Source: Prevotella amnii DSM 23384 = JCM 14753 (lineage in GTDB: Bacteria > Bacteroidota > Bacteroidia > Bacteroidales > Bacteroidaceae). From it: a stretch of DNA of 64,000 nt. The stretch lies in the NCBI RefSeq assembly GCF_000378745.1, contig NZ_KB905274.1:5390-69389 (forward strand). The letters run 5' to 3'. Both the position numbers and the translations under genes were made by a program. This document shows positions 17,558 through 26,791 of this stretch, piece by piece. The notes under the pieces are model-generated. The model was not told the DNA's origin. It made no database searches and saw only the letters and a list, made by a program, of their open reading frames with translations. Position 1 is the stretch's first letter; each line of letters begins with the position of its first letter.

Positions 17558-18349
17558 ATGCTAAAAACTGCTATCAGATTGCCTGAAAATATAAAAAAAG
17601 AGCTATTATTTTTAGCCGAAAAGTATGAAACTATAGAGTTTTTACAAGGCGACCCTTCGTGGTTTATGCATCAAGTAAAAGGTATAGAAAATCAGGAGAC
17701 AATGGCTTTCATTGCCTCCTGTTTAAGTTATGGTAACCGTAAGGCGTTTATGCCGAAACTACAAAACATATTAGATTTTACACATAACGAGCCATATCAA
17801 TGGGTTAGAGAAGGGGCTTTCTTGCATGATATACCAAATAACACGAAAAGCTTTTATCGATTATATTCTAATAATATGATGCGCCATTTCTTATTATCTT
17901 TACAAGAGATGTTTATCAATAAAGGCAGCTTAAAGGAATATATTCGTCAAAACATTAATACTCTACACAAAAGCAAACATATAAAAGCAGAAGCCATATC
18001 TGCTATAGAAATACTATGCAGCTATTTCCATGCTCATGGCTTTTCTGGAATTATCCCCAAAAACACCATCTCCTCATGCAAACGTATATGTATGTTTATG
18101 CGTTGGATGGTGCGTGATAACTCCCCTGTAGATCTCGGAATATGGAGTGATATGTTTGAAAAAAAGTCGCTTATAATTCCGTTAGACACTCATGTCTTAC
18201 AACAATCTATTCGCTTAGGTCTAAACAAAAGTAAAACTACTTCTATGAAAACAGCACAGCAAATAACCATACAGCTATGTAAAGTTTTTCCTGACGACCC
18301 TCTCAAAGGCGACTTTGCCCTCTTTGGTTATGGAATAAATTCAAAATAA
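17558..18349 (+). CDS. TIGR02757 (DUF2400) family protein
   Basis: 263 residues. Recognised by FIASCLSYGNRKAFMPKL near the N-terminus, WMVRDNSPVDLGIW and IPLDTHVLQQSIRLGL, and the ending PLKGDFALFGYGI. The fold is related to the helix-hairpin-helix DNA glycosylase class, but no activity is established. It is found in Bacteroidetes and some other phyla. It is probably co-transcribed with bcp upstream and the WYL gene 22 bases downstream, so a role in stress or DNA damage is possible but only inferred. Confidence 0.85.
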   Translation: MLKTAIRLPENIKKELLFLAEKYETIEFLQGDPSWFMHQVKGIENQETMAFIASCLSYGNRKAFMPKLQNILDFTHNEPYQWVREGAFLHDIPNNTKSFYRLYSNNMMRHFLLSLQEMFINKGSLKEYIRQNINTLHKSKHIKAEAISAIEILCSYFHAHGFSGIIPKNTISSCKRICMFMRWMVRDNSPVDLGIWSDMFEKKSLIIPLDTHVLQQSIRLGLNKSKTTSMKTAQQITIQLCKVFPDDPLKGDFALFGYGINSK

Positions 18350-18371
18350 AAGATAACCTGTATTACTACTT

Positions 18372-19310
18372 ATGCGACTTGATAAACTTAAAAATCAGTT
18401 AGAGCTCATTCAACTGTTAGTGGATAGAACAGATTTTTCTATAGAAGAGCTATGCGAAAAGTTAGATATTTCCAGACGTAACCTTTATTATCTTATCTCC
18501 TTCCTTAGACGTTCAGGATTTATTATTTTTAAGAACAAAGGATATTATCATATAGATTATCACTCACCATTTATAGCTAAATTGTTAAACAGCGTGCAGT
18601 TCACAGATAATGAGATACATGCTATTTATGATGTTCTTACGTCATCAGGAATTAATAACGAAACCATTAACCACTTACGTTATCGTCTTGATAATGCATA
18701 CAATTTATCTAATATTAATAATACTACTCTACGTAAACAAATAGATGATAATCTTAAAGTTATTACACAAGCCATAAGAGAGAAAAAAATGGTAACTATA
18801 TATGGATACTCCAGCTTAAACAGTAGCTCGGTACGAGATCGTATAGTAGAACCTTTCTTCCTGATGAATAACTCTCAAGACGTAAGATGCTACGAGCTAA
18901 GATCTAAGATAAATAAGACCTTTAAAGTGGCAAGAATGAAAAGTGTAGAGCTGCTCGATACTCCATGGTTACGCGAAGATATGCATAAGGAAATGTTCAC
19001 TGATATTTTTATGTTTAGCAGCGAGAAGCAGCATCTTGTTACACTACGTATGGGCAGAGTTGCATTTAATCTTTTTATAGAAGAATATCCTCAAGGAGGA
19101 CGATTTATAGAAAAAGAAGATAATGAACACTGGATATTAAATTTAGAAGTGTGCGATTACCGAGGCATAGGAAGATTTGTTTTAGGTTTAAATAAAGATA
19201 TCGAAATATTAGGAAATGACAAATTTATAGATTACATACATAACGAAATAAGACAGATGCAAAATAACTTCTTAAAGAAAGATATAAACGGTAAGCAAAA
19301 AACAAAATAA
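18372..19310 (+). CDS. WYL-domain transcriptional regulator
   Basis: 312 residues. The N-terminal winged helix-turn-helix (FSIEELCEKLDISRRNLYYL, residues about 20-40) is followed by a linker and a WYL-type domain (about 135-235) and a C-terminal WCX-like extension. WYL proteins sense ligands, probably nucleic acid or nucleotides, and control DNA-damage or phage-defence genes in several bacteria. No defence genes lie beside it; it follows TIGR02757 by 22 bases. The target is unknown. Confidence 0.82.
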   Translation: MRLDKLKNQLELIQLLVDRTDFSIEELCEKLDISRRNLYYLISFLRRSGFIIFKNKGYYHIDYHSPFIAKLLNSVQFTDNEIHAIYDVLTSSGINNETINHLRYRLDNAYNLSNINNTTLRKQIDDNLKVITQAIREKKMVTIYGYSSLNSSSVRDRIVEPFFLMNNSQDVRCYELRSKINKTFKVARMKSVELLDTPWLREDMHKEMFTDIFMFSSEKQHLVTLRMGRVAFNLFIEEYPQGGRFIEKEDNEHWILNLEVCDYRGIGRFVLGLNKDIEILGNDKFIDYIHNEIRQMQNNFLKKDINGKQKTK

Positions 19311-19709
19311 ATATCTATTTTTGCGTGAGATTTATTTTAAGATAATGTTTTTAGGACGCAATAGATAGTTTGAACGAGTTTTCATTTAAACATAATATAA
19401 GCCCGCTCTATATATCTGAAACGGCTGACAAGATGAAAGCCTTACGATATTTTAAGAGAACTTTCAAGAGTAGATTATTAAAAGATTAGTTTAACTTTGA
19501 AGATAAACTTTTAATAACATCTATGCAGATTTCAGTATATTGGTAGAACAGCTCTAATGCTAATTACTTGATAATTAACCCACTATAAAACTACTCATAA
19601 GCAGGCTATTTACAAAACTTAGTTTTTAACACTATTCATTAACTATTTCTCTTTCAAATAATTACAACAACTTTATAAGAATCAACTAAATAATTTTATC
19701 CACTAATGC
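19311..19709 (+). other. Long A+T-rich intergenic stretch before the peptide/fimbrillin operon
   Basis: No plausible open frame. It has a 10-bp inverted repeat TTATTAAAAG (19475-19484) / CTTTTAATAA (19508-19517), which may end transcription of the WYL operon or form part of a small RNA. A lone TATTTTTG box lies at 19316-19323. A tRNA-like phrase near 19540 lacks a T-arm and was rejected. Confidence 0.4.
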
Positions 19710-19740
19710 TTTGTTTTATCTATATCTTTTACTAAATTTG
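19710..19740 (+). promoter_or_regulatory. Bacteroidetes promoter of the peptide/fimbrillin operon
   Basis: TTTG (19710-19713), 19 bases, TAAATTTG (19733-19740). The first ATG follows 60 bases later. Confidence 0.75.
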
Positions 19741-19800
19741 CAAATATAGGATAATCAAAGCAAATTTTGGCTTATATACTACTAATCATTTTTTTTAGTT

Positions 19801-20037
19801 ATGGAAAAAGAAAAACTTATAAAAGCCAAGTACCTTAAGCCTACGATAGAAATTTATCCATTACTTAAAGAGTGTGTAATCTTGGCTGCAACGGGAAGAC
19901 CTGTTAATGAAACGACGACAATAACACCTCGTGAAAAAGAAGAAGACAATATCAATTTAGGTAGCGATGGAAATATTAGCATCACTTCTGATGATGGCGA
20001 TGTCAACTTCGGCGGTATTACTATTATTAACCCATAA
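19801..20037 (+). CDS. Small acidic protein of unknown function before a fimbrillin-like gene
   Basis: 78 residues, no signal peptide or membrane segment. The N-terminal half carries YLKPTIEIYPLLKECVILAA; the C-terminal half is Asp/Glu/Asn-rich (EEDNINLGSDGNIS, SDDGDVNFGG) and ends in GGITIINP. Small Bacteroidales proteins of the pattern 'KPxIEV...LAAS' are familiar as unnamed hypotheticals, but I cannot assign a function. It is 61 bases downstream of a full promoter and nine bases before the lipoprotein gene, so it is very likely real and co-expressed. It could be a secreted or processed peptide; nothing proves that. Confidence 0.75.
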   Translation: MEKEKLIKAKYLKPTIEIYPLLKECVILAATGRPVNETTTITPREKEEDNINLGSDGNISITSDDGDVNFGGITIINP

Positions 20038-20046
20038 ATATGCAAA

Positions 20047-22824
20047 ATGAAAATGAACTTTTATAAGCATTTTATATTTGCATGTTTCCTTGCTTTTGGG
20101 ATATGTGCAATGTCTTGTTCTGACGAAATATTTAGTACAGATAATAATAGCAAAGACGGACAGCTACACTTTATAGCAGAAGTAGTACAAAACAATCAGC
20201 TAACAAAAGATAGCAGAGCTGCACAGCCAGCTGACGCCTGCATTGAAGCTCGCAACATATCAGAAACCATGTTTCAAGGTAAAAAGATGTGGTTACAGGA
20301 TAGAACTATTAATGGTATCTTTTCTTCTTCTAAAAATAAAGCTAAAACACGTGGGGACATAATACCTGCAGATATTTCTTATCTTAATGAAAATGAAATT
20401 AAATTATCATTATGGAGTTATAGGAAGGGAAAAGAGCAAGACAAATATGATGAATGGTTAAATAAAGAGACATTAAATATTAATAAAGAGGGATTGGGAA
20501 CCTTTGAAGAAGATCCAAATAATCCACAAAAATATTTATGGTCGTATAATAAGCCATACTGTAAGTTTGTTACTTTATGTACGAATGAAAGTACTTCTGA
20601 TGAGAATGGTGAAAGTTCCAAAGTAGCATATACTTATAACAAGGAAGAACAATTACCTCAAATCAAGTTTGAATGTCCTAATGATGTTTCTAAACAATTC
20701 GATTTATTGGCAGCAAGTACAGATGTAAACTATAATACTCAAGCAAAAGATGATCCCATAAAGCTTAAATTACTTCCTGCGTTAACTGCTGTACAATTTT
20801 CTATCAATTTAGGCAAATTACCCGATGAGATAACACTAACAGCAGTACAACTAAAAAATATAGTTACCAAAGGAATATATACTTTCCCAACTGCAAAAGA
20901 ACCTTCTGGTTCTTGGAGCTTTTCTAAAGATGATAAAGGCACTTTATCTTTAACTTGTATTAAAAATTTTAATAACGACGACGATAATACAATAACATTA
21001 GGTGAAGATCCATGTAAAGAGAAAGGAGACGACGGAGAAGAATTTTGGTCAGGTGGTGATGGTAATACATTTTTTGTTATTCCACAAGATTATGCAGATA
21101 TTAAAGTTTGCCTCACACTACATAATGATTTTAAAGACAAAGATCAATATCTTGAGGTTCCCCTTGATAAAGGGAAATTTGACGCTGGACAAACAAAAAT
21201 CTTAAAATTATCAGCTCACAAATCGTTAAATACATTAATAACCAAAGGACCTAAACTCATCTTTATTAATGCTAAAGAGGCTCAATTTTCGGTTTTTAGT
21301 TATTTACAAAAAGGACCTAATGAGAATGCTGAAAATGCACCATGGGAATATGTTGGATATGAAGATAGTGATAATAAGCTACATGAAAATTCTACCCCTG
21401 ACTGGCTTAATTTGGTTACAAAATTAGGTGAGGGTGGACGTAATGAAGGTAAAATAGAAATAACACCTTTAAAACTAACAACTTCATATCCGTGGGATAA
21501 CGAATTTGATAAAACTGAAAAAGCACCTAAGCCTTATAACCTTGCAAATGCAAATGGTGAATCAAACATAGAAGAAACCGCTAATTGTTATATTATTTCT
21601 TCACCTGGTACCTATTCCATTCCTTTGGTATATGGTAATGCTATTAAGAATGGAGGAACTAATAAGGCTTCCTTTAAGTATAAAGGTGAAACACATAAAA
21701 ATGATAAGAAGCTTGATACTTTTATAAACTATGCTGGTAAAGAAATAACTTCTCCCTATATAAATGAAGATAACGCTAACGATAAAGCCATAAAAGCAGA
21801 ACTTCTTTGGGAGGATAGAGAAAACATGTTAAGTGTTATACCTAACATAGTAAGTGGGGCGCAAGGTCACGATTACTTAACATTTACAGTTTCTTCAGAT
21901 CAAATTAAGAGCGGCAATGCTTTAATAGCAGTAAAAAACAAAAATAATACCATTATGTGGTCGTGGCACCTGTGGTTTGTTCCAGCAAAAGAATATGGAA
22001 AAACTGTACAATTAACAGATATGTACGGAACTCAACGTCACGTAGCTAAATTACCATTAGGCTATATACCTTTTTTATATGGACCTAATGAAAAACATCC
22101 AAGAAAAGTAAAATTAGTATTCAGACAAACTAATAATGATAAAATACGAAGTAAGTTTACAGTAGAGCAAGAGACTATTACAAAACACTTGTTTTATACT
22201 AATTATTATCAACATGGACGAAAAGATCCTTTTTCAGGTGATGTTGCACATGCGCAAGATGGGAAAATAACCTGTGTTGATGGTACAAAAACTTTAGCTT
22301 ATGCTATACAGAATCCAAATCAGCTAATAAATTATGATTATAAGACAAATTGGTGTAGTAATACATATTTTAATCTTTGGTCTGCTAACTTTTCTATATT
22401 AGACGAAAACCTTAAACTTAGCAATAATGTTAAGACCATTTACGACCCATGTCCTGTAGGATATAAAGTACCTCCTGTAAATACTTTCACAAAAATGGAA
22501 AAAGAAGGTACCGGCTACGATAAAGATAAATATGGTTGGACCTTCAAAACCGATAATAACAAAGAATCTTTATTTATATCAATGACGGGGAACTTAACTT
22601 ATCAAAATGGAAAATTAGAACCTGATGTATATGTGATAAAAGATAAAACGTTTCCATATCCAGATGCACAAGGATTTTATCAATTAGCCACAAGCAATAG
22701 CACTGTTGACAAAGAAAATAATTCAAGATGTTCTCTTTTCTTGGGTCAAGGAAATTATAAACCTTGTGAAATATATAATAACATGGCTGAAGCTGATACT
22801 GTACTACCTGTAAAAGATGAATAG
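20047..22824 (+). CDS. Large fimbrillin-like surface lipoprotein
   Basis: 925 residues. The lipoprotein signal ends at AMSC (about Cys24). The N-terminal half resembles fimbrillin/Mfa-like modules: TRGD near residue 100, long beta-rich repeats, and FFVIPQDY about 345. The C-terminal half holds ANCYIISSPGTYSIPL, IMWSWHLWFV and YDPCPVGYKVP, a set common to large Bacteroidales surface lipoproteins and fimbrial tip-like subunits. It probably acts in adhesion at the cell surface. The family usually needs arginine-type gingipain-like cleavage for assembly; no such site was proven here. It pairs with the small gene upstream and ends in a hairpin. No usher or anchor (Mfa2-like) gene is adjacent. Confidence 0.72.
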   Translation: MKMNFYKHFIFACFLAFGICAMSCSDEIFSTDNNSKDGQLHFIAEVVQNNQLTKDSRAAQPADACIEARNISETMFQGKKMWLQDRTINGIFSSSKNKAKTRGDIIPADISYLNENEIKLSLWSYRKGKEQDKYDEWLNKETLNINKEGLGTFEEDPNNPQKYLWSYNKPYCKFVTLCTNESTSDENGESSKVAYTYNKEEQLPQIKFECPNDVSKQFDLLAASTDVNYNTQAKDDPIKLKLLPALTAVQFSINLGKLPDEITLTAVQLKNIVTKGIYTFPTAKEPSGSWSFSKDDKGTLSLTCIKNFNNDDDNTITLGEDPCKEKGDDGEEFWSGGDGNTFFVIPQDYADIKVCLTLHNDFKDKDQYLEVPLDKGKFDAGQTKILKLSAHKSLNTLITKGPKLIFINAKEAQFSVFSYLQKGPNENAENAPWEYVGYEDSDNKLHENSTPDWLNLVTKLGEGGRNEGKIEITPLKLTTSYPWDNEFDKTEKAPKPYNLANANGESNIEETANCYIISSPGTYSIPLVYGNAIKNGGTNKASFKYKGETHKNDKKLDTFINYAGKEITSPYINEDNANDKAIKAELLWEDRENMLSVIPNIVSGAQGHDYLTFTVSSDQIKSGNALIAVKNKNNTIMWSWHLWFVPAKEYGKTVQLTDMYGTQRHVAKLPLGYIPFLYGPNEKHPRKVKLVFRQTNNDKIRSKFTVEQETITKHLFYTNYYQHGRKDPFSGDVAHAQDGKITCVDGTKTLAYAIQNPNQLINYDYKTNWCSNTYFNLWSANFSILDENLKLSNNVKTIYDPCPVGYKVPPVNTFTKMEKEGTGYDKDKYGWTFKTDNNKESLFISMTGNLTYQNGKLEPDVYVIKDKTFPYPDAQGFYQLATSNSTVDKENNSRCSLFLGQGNYKPCEIYNNMAEADTVLPVKDE

Positions 22825-22852
22825 ATAAAGTTTTATTTATCTCAAAATATCT

Positions 22853-22887
22853 TTCTCCCCATCTTTATAAAATGAAGATGGGGAGAA
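22853..22887 (+). terminator. Terminator after the fimbrillin-like gene
   Basis: Perfect 13-bp arms TTCTCCCCATCTT (22853-22865) and AAGATGGGGAGAA (22875-22887) with a 9-base loop, then a T-rich CTTTCTTT. It is 28 bases past the stop. Confidence 0.85.
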
Positions 22888-23109
22888 CTTTCTTTACAGT
22901 GAGGATATTGTTAGCTATCCACAAAAGTGTTCAGAAAAGCAACTACGTTTACCAACATAAGAAAAAACATATATAGAGAAAAAGACGATACTTCTTATGA
23001 AATATCGCCTTTAGTAAATATAATATCCAAGATTTCCCATTTAAGGATAATACTTAGATTAGAAATAATGTTTTAATGAAATGATTATTTATTTAGAAAG
23101 CTGTTTTCT

Positions 23110-23589
23110 TTATTTTGTTATTGTAGAAGTAGTTACTGATATGTTGTGCTGAAGCGAATCACTATGCAGCGAATCGGCTTTAGCCACTGAAGGCCCCTCT
23201 GATGTTTTATTAGAATTAGCTACACTCACTGGCAAAGAAGAGCCGCTTCCTGTAGAAAAAGCACCATTTATAGCATTACCCAAAGTAAGAACTATAGCCA
23301 ATAATGCTGCTGCCTTAAAAAGAGGCAATAATCGATAACGAAAAGTTATCACCTTAGCCTTTATAGGCTTATCTTCATCAATAATGGACAAAACCTTCTC
23401 ATCGAACTCATCATTAAGAACATTATCATCTTTCTCCTGTTTTACAAAACTAAATAACAATTTATATTGCAACAAATGCTCTGGCACTTTTTCCTGTGAG
23501 AAGAATGTACGAAGTATCTCTTCTTCCTCAAGAGAAGTTTCACAACGCCAATAACGCTCTAAAAGTTGTTCTATATATTTATAATCCAT
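23110..23589 (-). CDS. Putative membrane-anchored anti-sigma factor
   Basis: 159 residues. A soluble N-terminal part (YIEQLLERYWRCETSLEEEE) is followed by one membrane segment (about residues 88-110, LLPLFKAAALLAIVLTLG) and a Ser/Thr-rich outer tail. Its start overlaps the end of the sigma factor gene by 11 bases. The topology, overlap and order fit an anti-sigma factor. Sequence similarity to characterised ones (FecR, RseA) is not evident, and in Bacteroidales this family usually remains hypothetical. Confidence 0.65.
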   Translation of the reverse strand: MDYKYIEQLLERYWRCETSLEEEEILRTFFSQEKVPEHLLQYKLLFSFVKQEKDDNVLNDEFDEKVLSIIDEDKPIKAKVITFRYRLLPLFKAAALLAIVLTLGNAINGAFSTGSGSSLPVSVANSNKTSEGPSVAKADSLHSDSLQHNISVTTSTITK

Positions 23590-24091
23590 AATTGTCTAAT
23601 TTTAAATATAATTGTTTTACAGTTTGCCTTGCTCGAAAAATACTAACCTTTACCTGATCTTCAGATATGGCCAATATATCGGCAATCTCTTTATAAGATT
23701 TCCCCTCAAACTCACGAAGCTGCATACAGCTACGCTGCTTTTCAGGTAATGAAGCTACAATTTCCCTTACTATTACTATCCCATCTTTTGCTATCATATT
23801 ATCTTGTGGAGAATTCGCAGAAGAGAGAGAAGCAAAGGAACTCTCATCTAACGAATCGTTTTTATTCTCCTTTTTCTTTATCCTGTCAAGCGATAAATTA
23901 CGACATATACGAAAGCTATAAGCCTCTATTGAACTAATATCACTCCAAATGGAACGCTTATCCCATACTTTTATCAAAGTATCTTGCACAATATCCTCAG
24001 CCTCTTCTTTATTCATTGTTATCCGAAGGGCTAACCGATAAAGCTCATTCTTTAACGGCAAGACATCATTCCGAAAACTGATTTTCTTCAT
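23579..24091 (-). CDS. ECF-type RNA polymerase sigma factor
   Basis: 170 residues, typical of ECF sigma. Region 2 contains EEAEDIVQDTLIKVWDKR (about 28-45) for core binding and -10 recognition. Region 4 contains LPEKQRSCMQLREFEGKSYK and the helix-turn-helix IADILAISEDQVKVSIFRAR (about 140-160). It is co-transcribed with the membrane protein above, which likely controls it. A TATTTTTG box lies 51 bases upstream of the ATG. No regulon can be read from this window. Confidence 0.93.
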   Translation of the reverse strand: MKKISFRNDVLPLKNELYRLALRITMNKEEAEDIVQDTLIKVWDKRSIWSDISSIEAYSFRICRNLSLDRIKKKENKNDSLDESSFASLSSANSPQDNMIAKDGIVIVREIVASLPEKQRSCMQLREFEGKSYKEIADILAISEDQVKVSIFRARQTVKQLYLKLDNYGL

Positions 24092-24141
24092 CTTCTATAT
24101 AAAAGACGATTAGTTACTTTATAAAGTTACAAAACACTATG

Positions 24142-24149
24142 CAAAAATA
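24142..24149 (-). promoter_or_regulatory. Putative -7 box of the sigma/anti-sigma operon
   Basis: TATTTTTG on the minus strand, 51 bases before the sigma ATG. No -33 TTTG at the usual distance. Confidence 0.4.
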
Positions 24150-24245
24150 TTGTTTTTAACTTTTTTTTTATTCATAAAGCAAAGGTGATAGCAGAATATT
24201 CCTACCACCACCTTCTAAATTATATTATAGAAACAAGTAAAAAAC

Positions 24246-26138
24246 TCACTCTAAATATGTATAACCATAAAGGCCATTACGATAATTACTAAGAAACTCC
24301 TTACCTTCTTCAATAGAAATCTTACCTTCTTTAACACTCTTTGTTACCCATATCTCAAGCTGGCGAACAAGTTTTTTAGGCTTATATTGTACGTATTCAA
24401 GCACTTCTTCTACCGTTTCCCCATCGAATATCTGATCAATATTATAACTACCATTCTTTACCGATATATGAACAGCATTAGTATCACCAAACAAATTATG
24501 CATATCTCCTAAAATTTCCTGATATGCTCCTACAAGGAACACACCTATATAATAAGGTTCGTTACGTCGCAAAGCATGTATAGGAAGGACATGACTGCTC
24601 TTACCATCTGCCACAAAATTGGCTATTTTACCATCGCTATCACAGGTAATATCCTGAAGAGTTGCTTTACGTGTTGGACGTTCTTTTAGGCGTTGTATAG
24701 GAACGACAGGGAAAAGCTGATCTATAGCCCAAGAGTCTGGTAACGACTGAAAGAGGGAGAAATTACAAAAATACTTATCTGCTAACAACTTATCCATATT
24801 ACGAAGCTCATCAGGAACATGCTTCATAGATTTAGCTATATTGTTTATTTCATGACACACGCTCCAATACATTGCTTCTATCTCTGCCCTTGTTTTTAAG
24901 TCTACCATGCCATGAGAGAAGAGCTCTAAAGCCTGATCTCGTATTTGTTCGGCATCATGCCAATCTTCTAACATATTACGCTTATCAAGATTATCCCATA
25001 TATCATACAAGTCGCGTACTAATTGATGATCAGTTTCTTTTGCTTCAAAATCGTCTGACATTTCAGGCAAAGATGCCGTTTCAAGAACATCAATGACCAA
25101 TATTGAGTGATGAGCTGCCAAGCTTCTACCACTTTCGGTAATAATATTAGGGTGTGGTATATTATTTTTATCAGATACGTCTACAAAAGTATACACGCAA
25201 TCATTAACATATTCTTGTATACTATAGTTCACCGAACTTTCGCTACTTGAGGATCTTGTTCCATCATAATCCACTCCAAGTCCGCCACCACAATCAACAA
25301 ACTCTACATTATATCCCATCTTACGAAGATTAACATAATATTGTCCAGCTTCGTTAAGAGCTGTTTGTATACGACGTATTTTTGTTATTTGTGATCCTAT
25401 GTGAAAGTGTATAAGCTTTAAGCTATCATGCAATCCCTTATTATCTAATAGCTCAAGGGCATTTAGTAGCTCTGAAGAGGTTAATCCGAATTTAGAAGCA
25501 TCACCACCACTTTCTGCCCATTTCCCTGACCCACTGGAAGCTAACTTAATACGAATACCAAGATTTGGCTTAACATTAAGTTTCTTTGCAGCATGTGCTA
25601 TAAGATCTATCTCATTTAATTTTTCTACTACTATAAAGATTCGCTTACCCATTTTCTGAGCTAACAGAGCTAATTCTATATAACTTTGATCTTTATATCC
25701 ATTACAAATTATTAATGCGTCGCTTTGACATTGTACAGCAATAACAGCATGAAGTTCAGGCTTAGAGCCAGCTTCCAGTCCAAGATTAAACTTTCGCCCA
25801 TGTGTAATAATTTCCTCAACAACAGGCTGCATTTGATTAACCTTAATAGGGTAGATGATAAAATTTTCTGCATTAAAATTATATTCTTTCTTAGCCTGAT
25901 CAAAACATGATGCAGTTTTTTCGATACGATTATCAAGAATATCAGGAAAACGTAGCAACACTGGCGGTGTTACATCTCGCAAAGCCAACTCGTCCATGAT
26001 ATCACGTAAATCTATCTCCGTATTGTCTTTGCATGGTGACACACATACATTACCTTTCTCATTAATATCAAAGTAAGATGTCCCCCACCCATTAATATTA
26101 TAAAGTTCTTTAGAATCTTCTATCGTCCACTTCTTCAT
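24246..26138 (-). CDS. speA: Biosynthetic arginine decarboxylase
   Basis: 630 residues, the usual length. It converts arginine to agmatine with PLP, the first step of polyamine synthesis by the agmatine route. Lys in FIIYPIKVNQMQPVVEEI (about residue 98) binds PLP; LGLEAGSKPEL, HFHIGSQITKI and FVDCGGGLGVDYDG (about 280) complete the site. The C-terminal helical-bundle insertion is present. It is 50 bases downstream of aroK on the same strand, in the order topA-aroK-speA, so probably one transcript. Confidence 0.97.
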   Translation of the reverse strand: MKKWTIEDSKELYNINGWGTSYFDINEKGNVCVSPCKDNTEIDLRDIMDELALRDVTPPVLLRFPDILDNRIEKTASCFDQAKKEYNFNAENFIIYPIKVNQMQPVVEEIITHGRKFNLGLEAGSKPELHAVIAVQCQSDALIICNGYKDQSYIELALLAQKMGKRIFIVVEKLNEIDLIAHAAKKLNVKPNLGIRIKLASSGSGKWAESGGDASKFGLTSSELLNALELLDNKGLHDSLKLIHFHIGSQITKIRRIQTALNEAGQYYVNLRKMGYNVEFVDCGGGLGVDYDGTRSSSSESSVNYSIQEYVNDCVYTFVDVSDKNNIPHPNIITESGRSLAAHHSILVIDVLETASLPEMSDDFEAKETDHQLVRDLYDIWDNLDKRNMLEDWHDAEQIRDQALELFSHGMVDLKTRAEIEAMYWSVCHEINNIAKSMKHVPDELRNMDKLLADKYFCNFSLFQSLPDSWAIDQLFPVVPIQRLKERPTRKATLQDITCDSDGKIANFVADGKSSHVLPIHALRRNEPYYIGVFLVGAYQEILGDMHNLFGDTNAVHISVKNGSYNIDQIFDGETVEEVLEYVQYKPKKLVRQLEIWVTKSVKEGKISIEEGKEFLSNYRNGLYGYTYLE

Positions 26139-26188
26139 TTTATTATTGTATATACTAACTTTTATAAATAATCTTTATTCAAAATACA

Positions 26189-26770
26189 TTATGTATTAAG
26201 CAATTCACGCAAATTATATACAGCCTCTTTTATTTTTCCTGCACTATTTAAGAGATTAATATTTAAAACATATTTTGCTTTTAAATAATAACTCTCTCTC
26301 TCTGCTACCTGTCTTACAATAAGTTGTCCTATCTCTTCTTCTGTTTTACCCAACAAAAGTGGGCGTATAGTCTTGCCCATCTTCAAATGAGCATATAACA
26401 CTTCTGGAATAGCTTTTAAGTAAACAGTAGTTCCTTGCCTGTTCATATAATCCATATTATCGAAAAAGCAAGGTGTCCCTCCTCCACAAGCTATGATAAC
26501 ATTTTCATTTTCAGCTACTTCATGTAACATCGCTTGCTCTATTTTTCTAAAGCCTTCTTCTCCTCTCTCTTCAAAAAGCTGCTTTATGTTTCTATGCATA
26601 CGTGCTTCAATATACCAATCGAGATCGTAAAAAGGAATATTCATTTCATCTGATAAAACCTTTCCTATAGTTGTTTTACCAGCCCCCATGTAGCCAATAA
26701 GGAGAATGCGAAGCGTGTTTTGCTTCGTATTCCCCTTGTTTTGTAACTGCTTTTTAAGAGGTATAGGCAT
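26189..26770 (-). CDS. aroK: Shikimate kinase
   Basis: 193 residues, about 20 more than typical at the N-terminus. It phosphorylates shikimate in chorismate synthesis. Walker A GYMGAGKTTIGK (about 26-37), the shikimate-binding DLDWYIE, FRKIE and ACGGGTPCF are present. The first 20 basic residues (MPIPLKKQLQNKGNTKQN) precede the usual start and no nearer ATG exists, so either the extension is real or a non-ATG start is used. The gene lies 21 bases after topA and 50 before speA. Confidence 0.95.
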   Translation of the reverse strand: MPIPLKKQLQNKGNTKQNTLRILLIGYMGAGKTTIGKVLSDEMNIPFYDLDWYIEARMHRNIKQLFEERGEEGFRKIEQAMLHEVAENENVIIACGGGTPCFFDNMDYMNRQGTTVYLKAIPEVLYAHLKMGKTIRPLLLGKTEEEIGQLIVRQVAERESYYLKAKYVLNINLLNSAGKIKEAVYNLRELLNT

Positions 26771-26791
26771 ATTGCTTATTATAAATATATA

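Noticed and set aside
19520-19600. A tRNA-like phrase (TTGGTAGAACAGCTC) in the gap before the peptide gene
   Set aside because: No T-arm GTTCGANTC, no acceptor pairing and no anticodon stem could be built.
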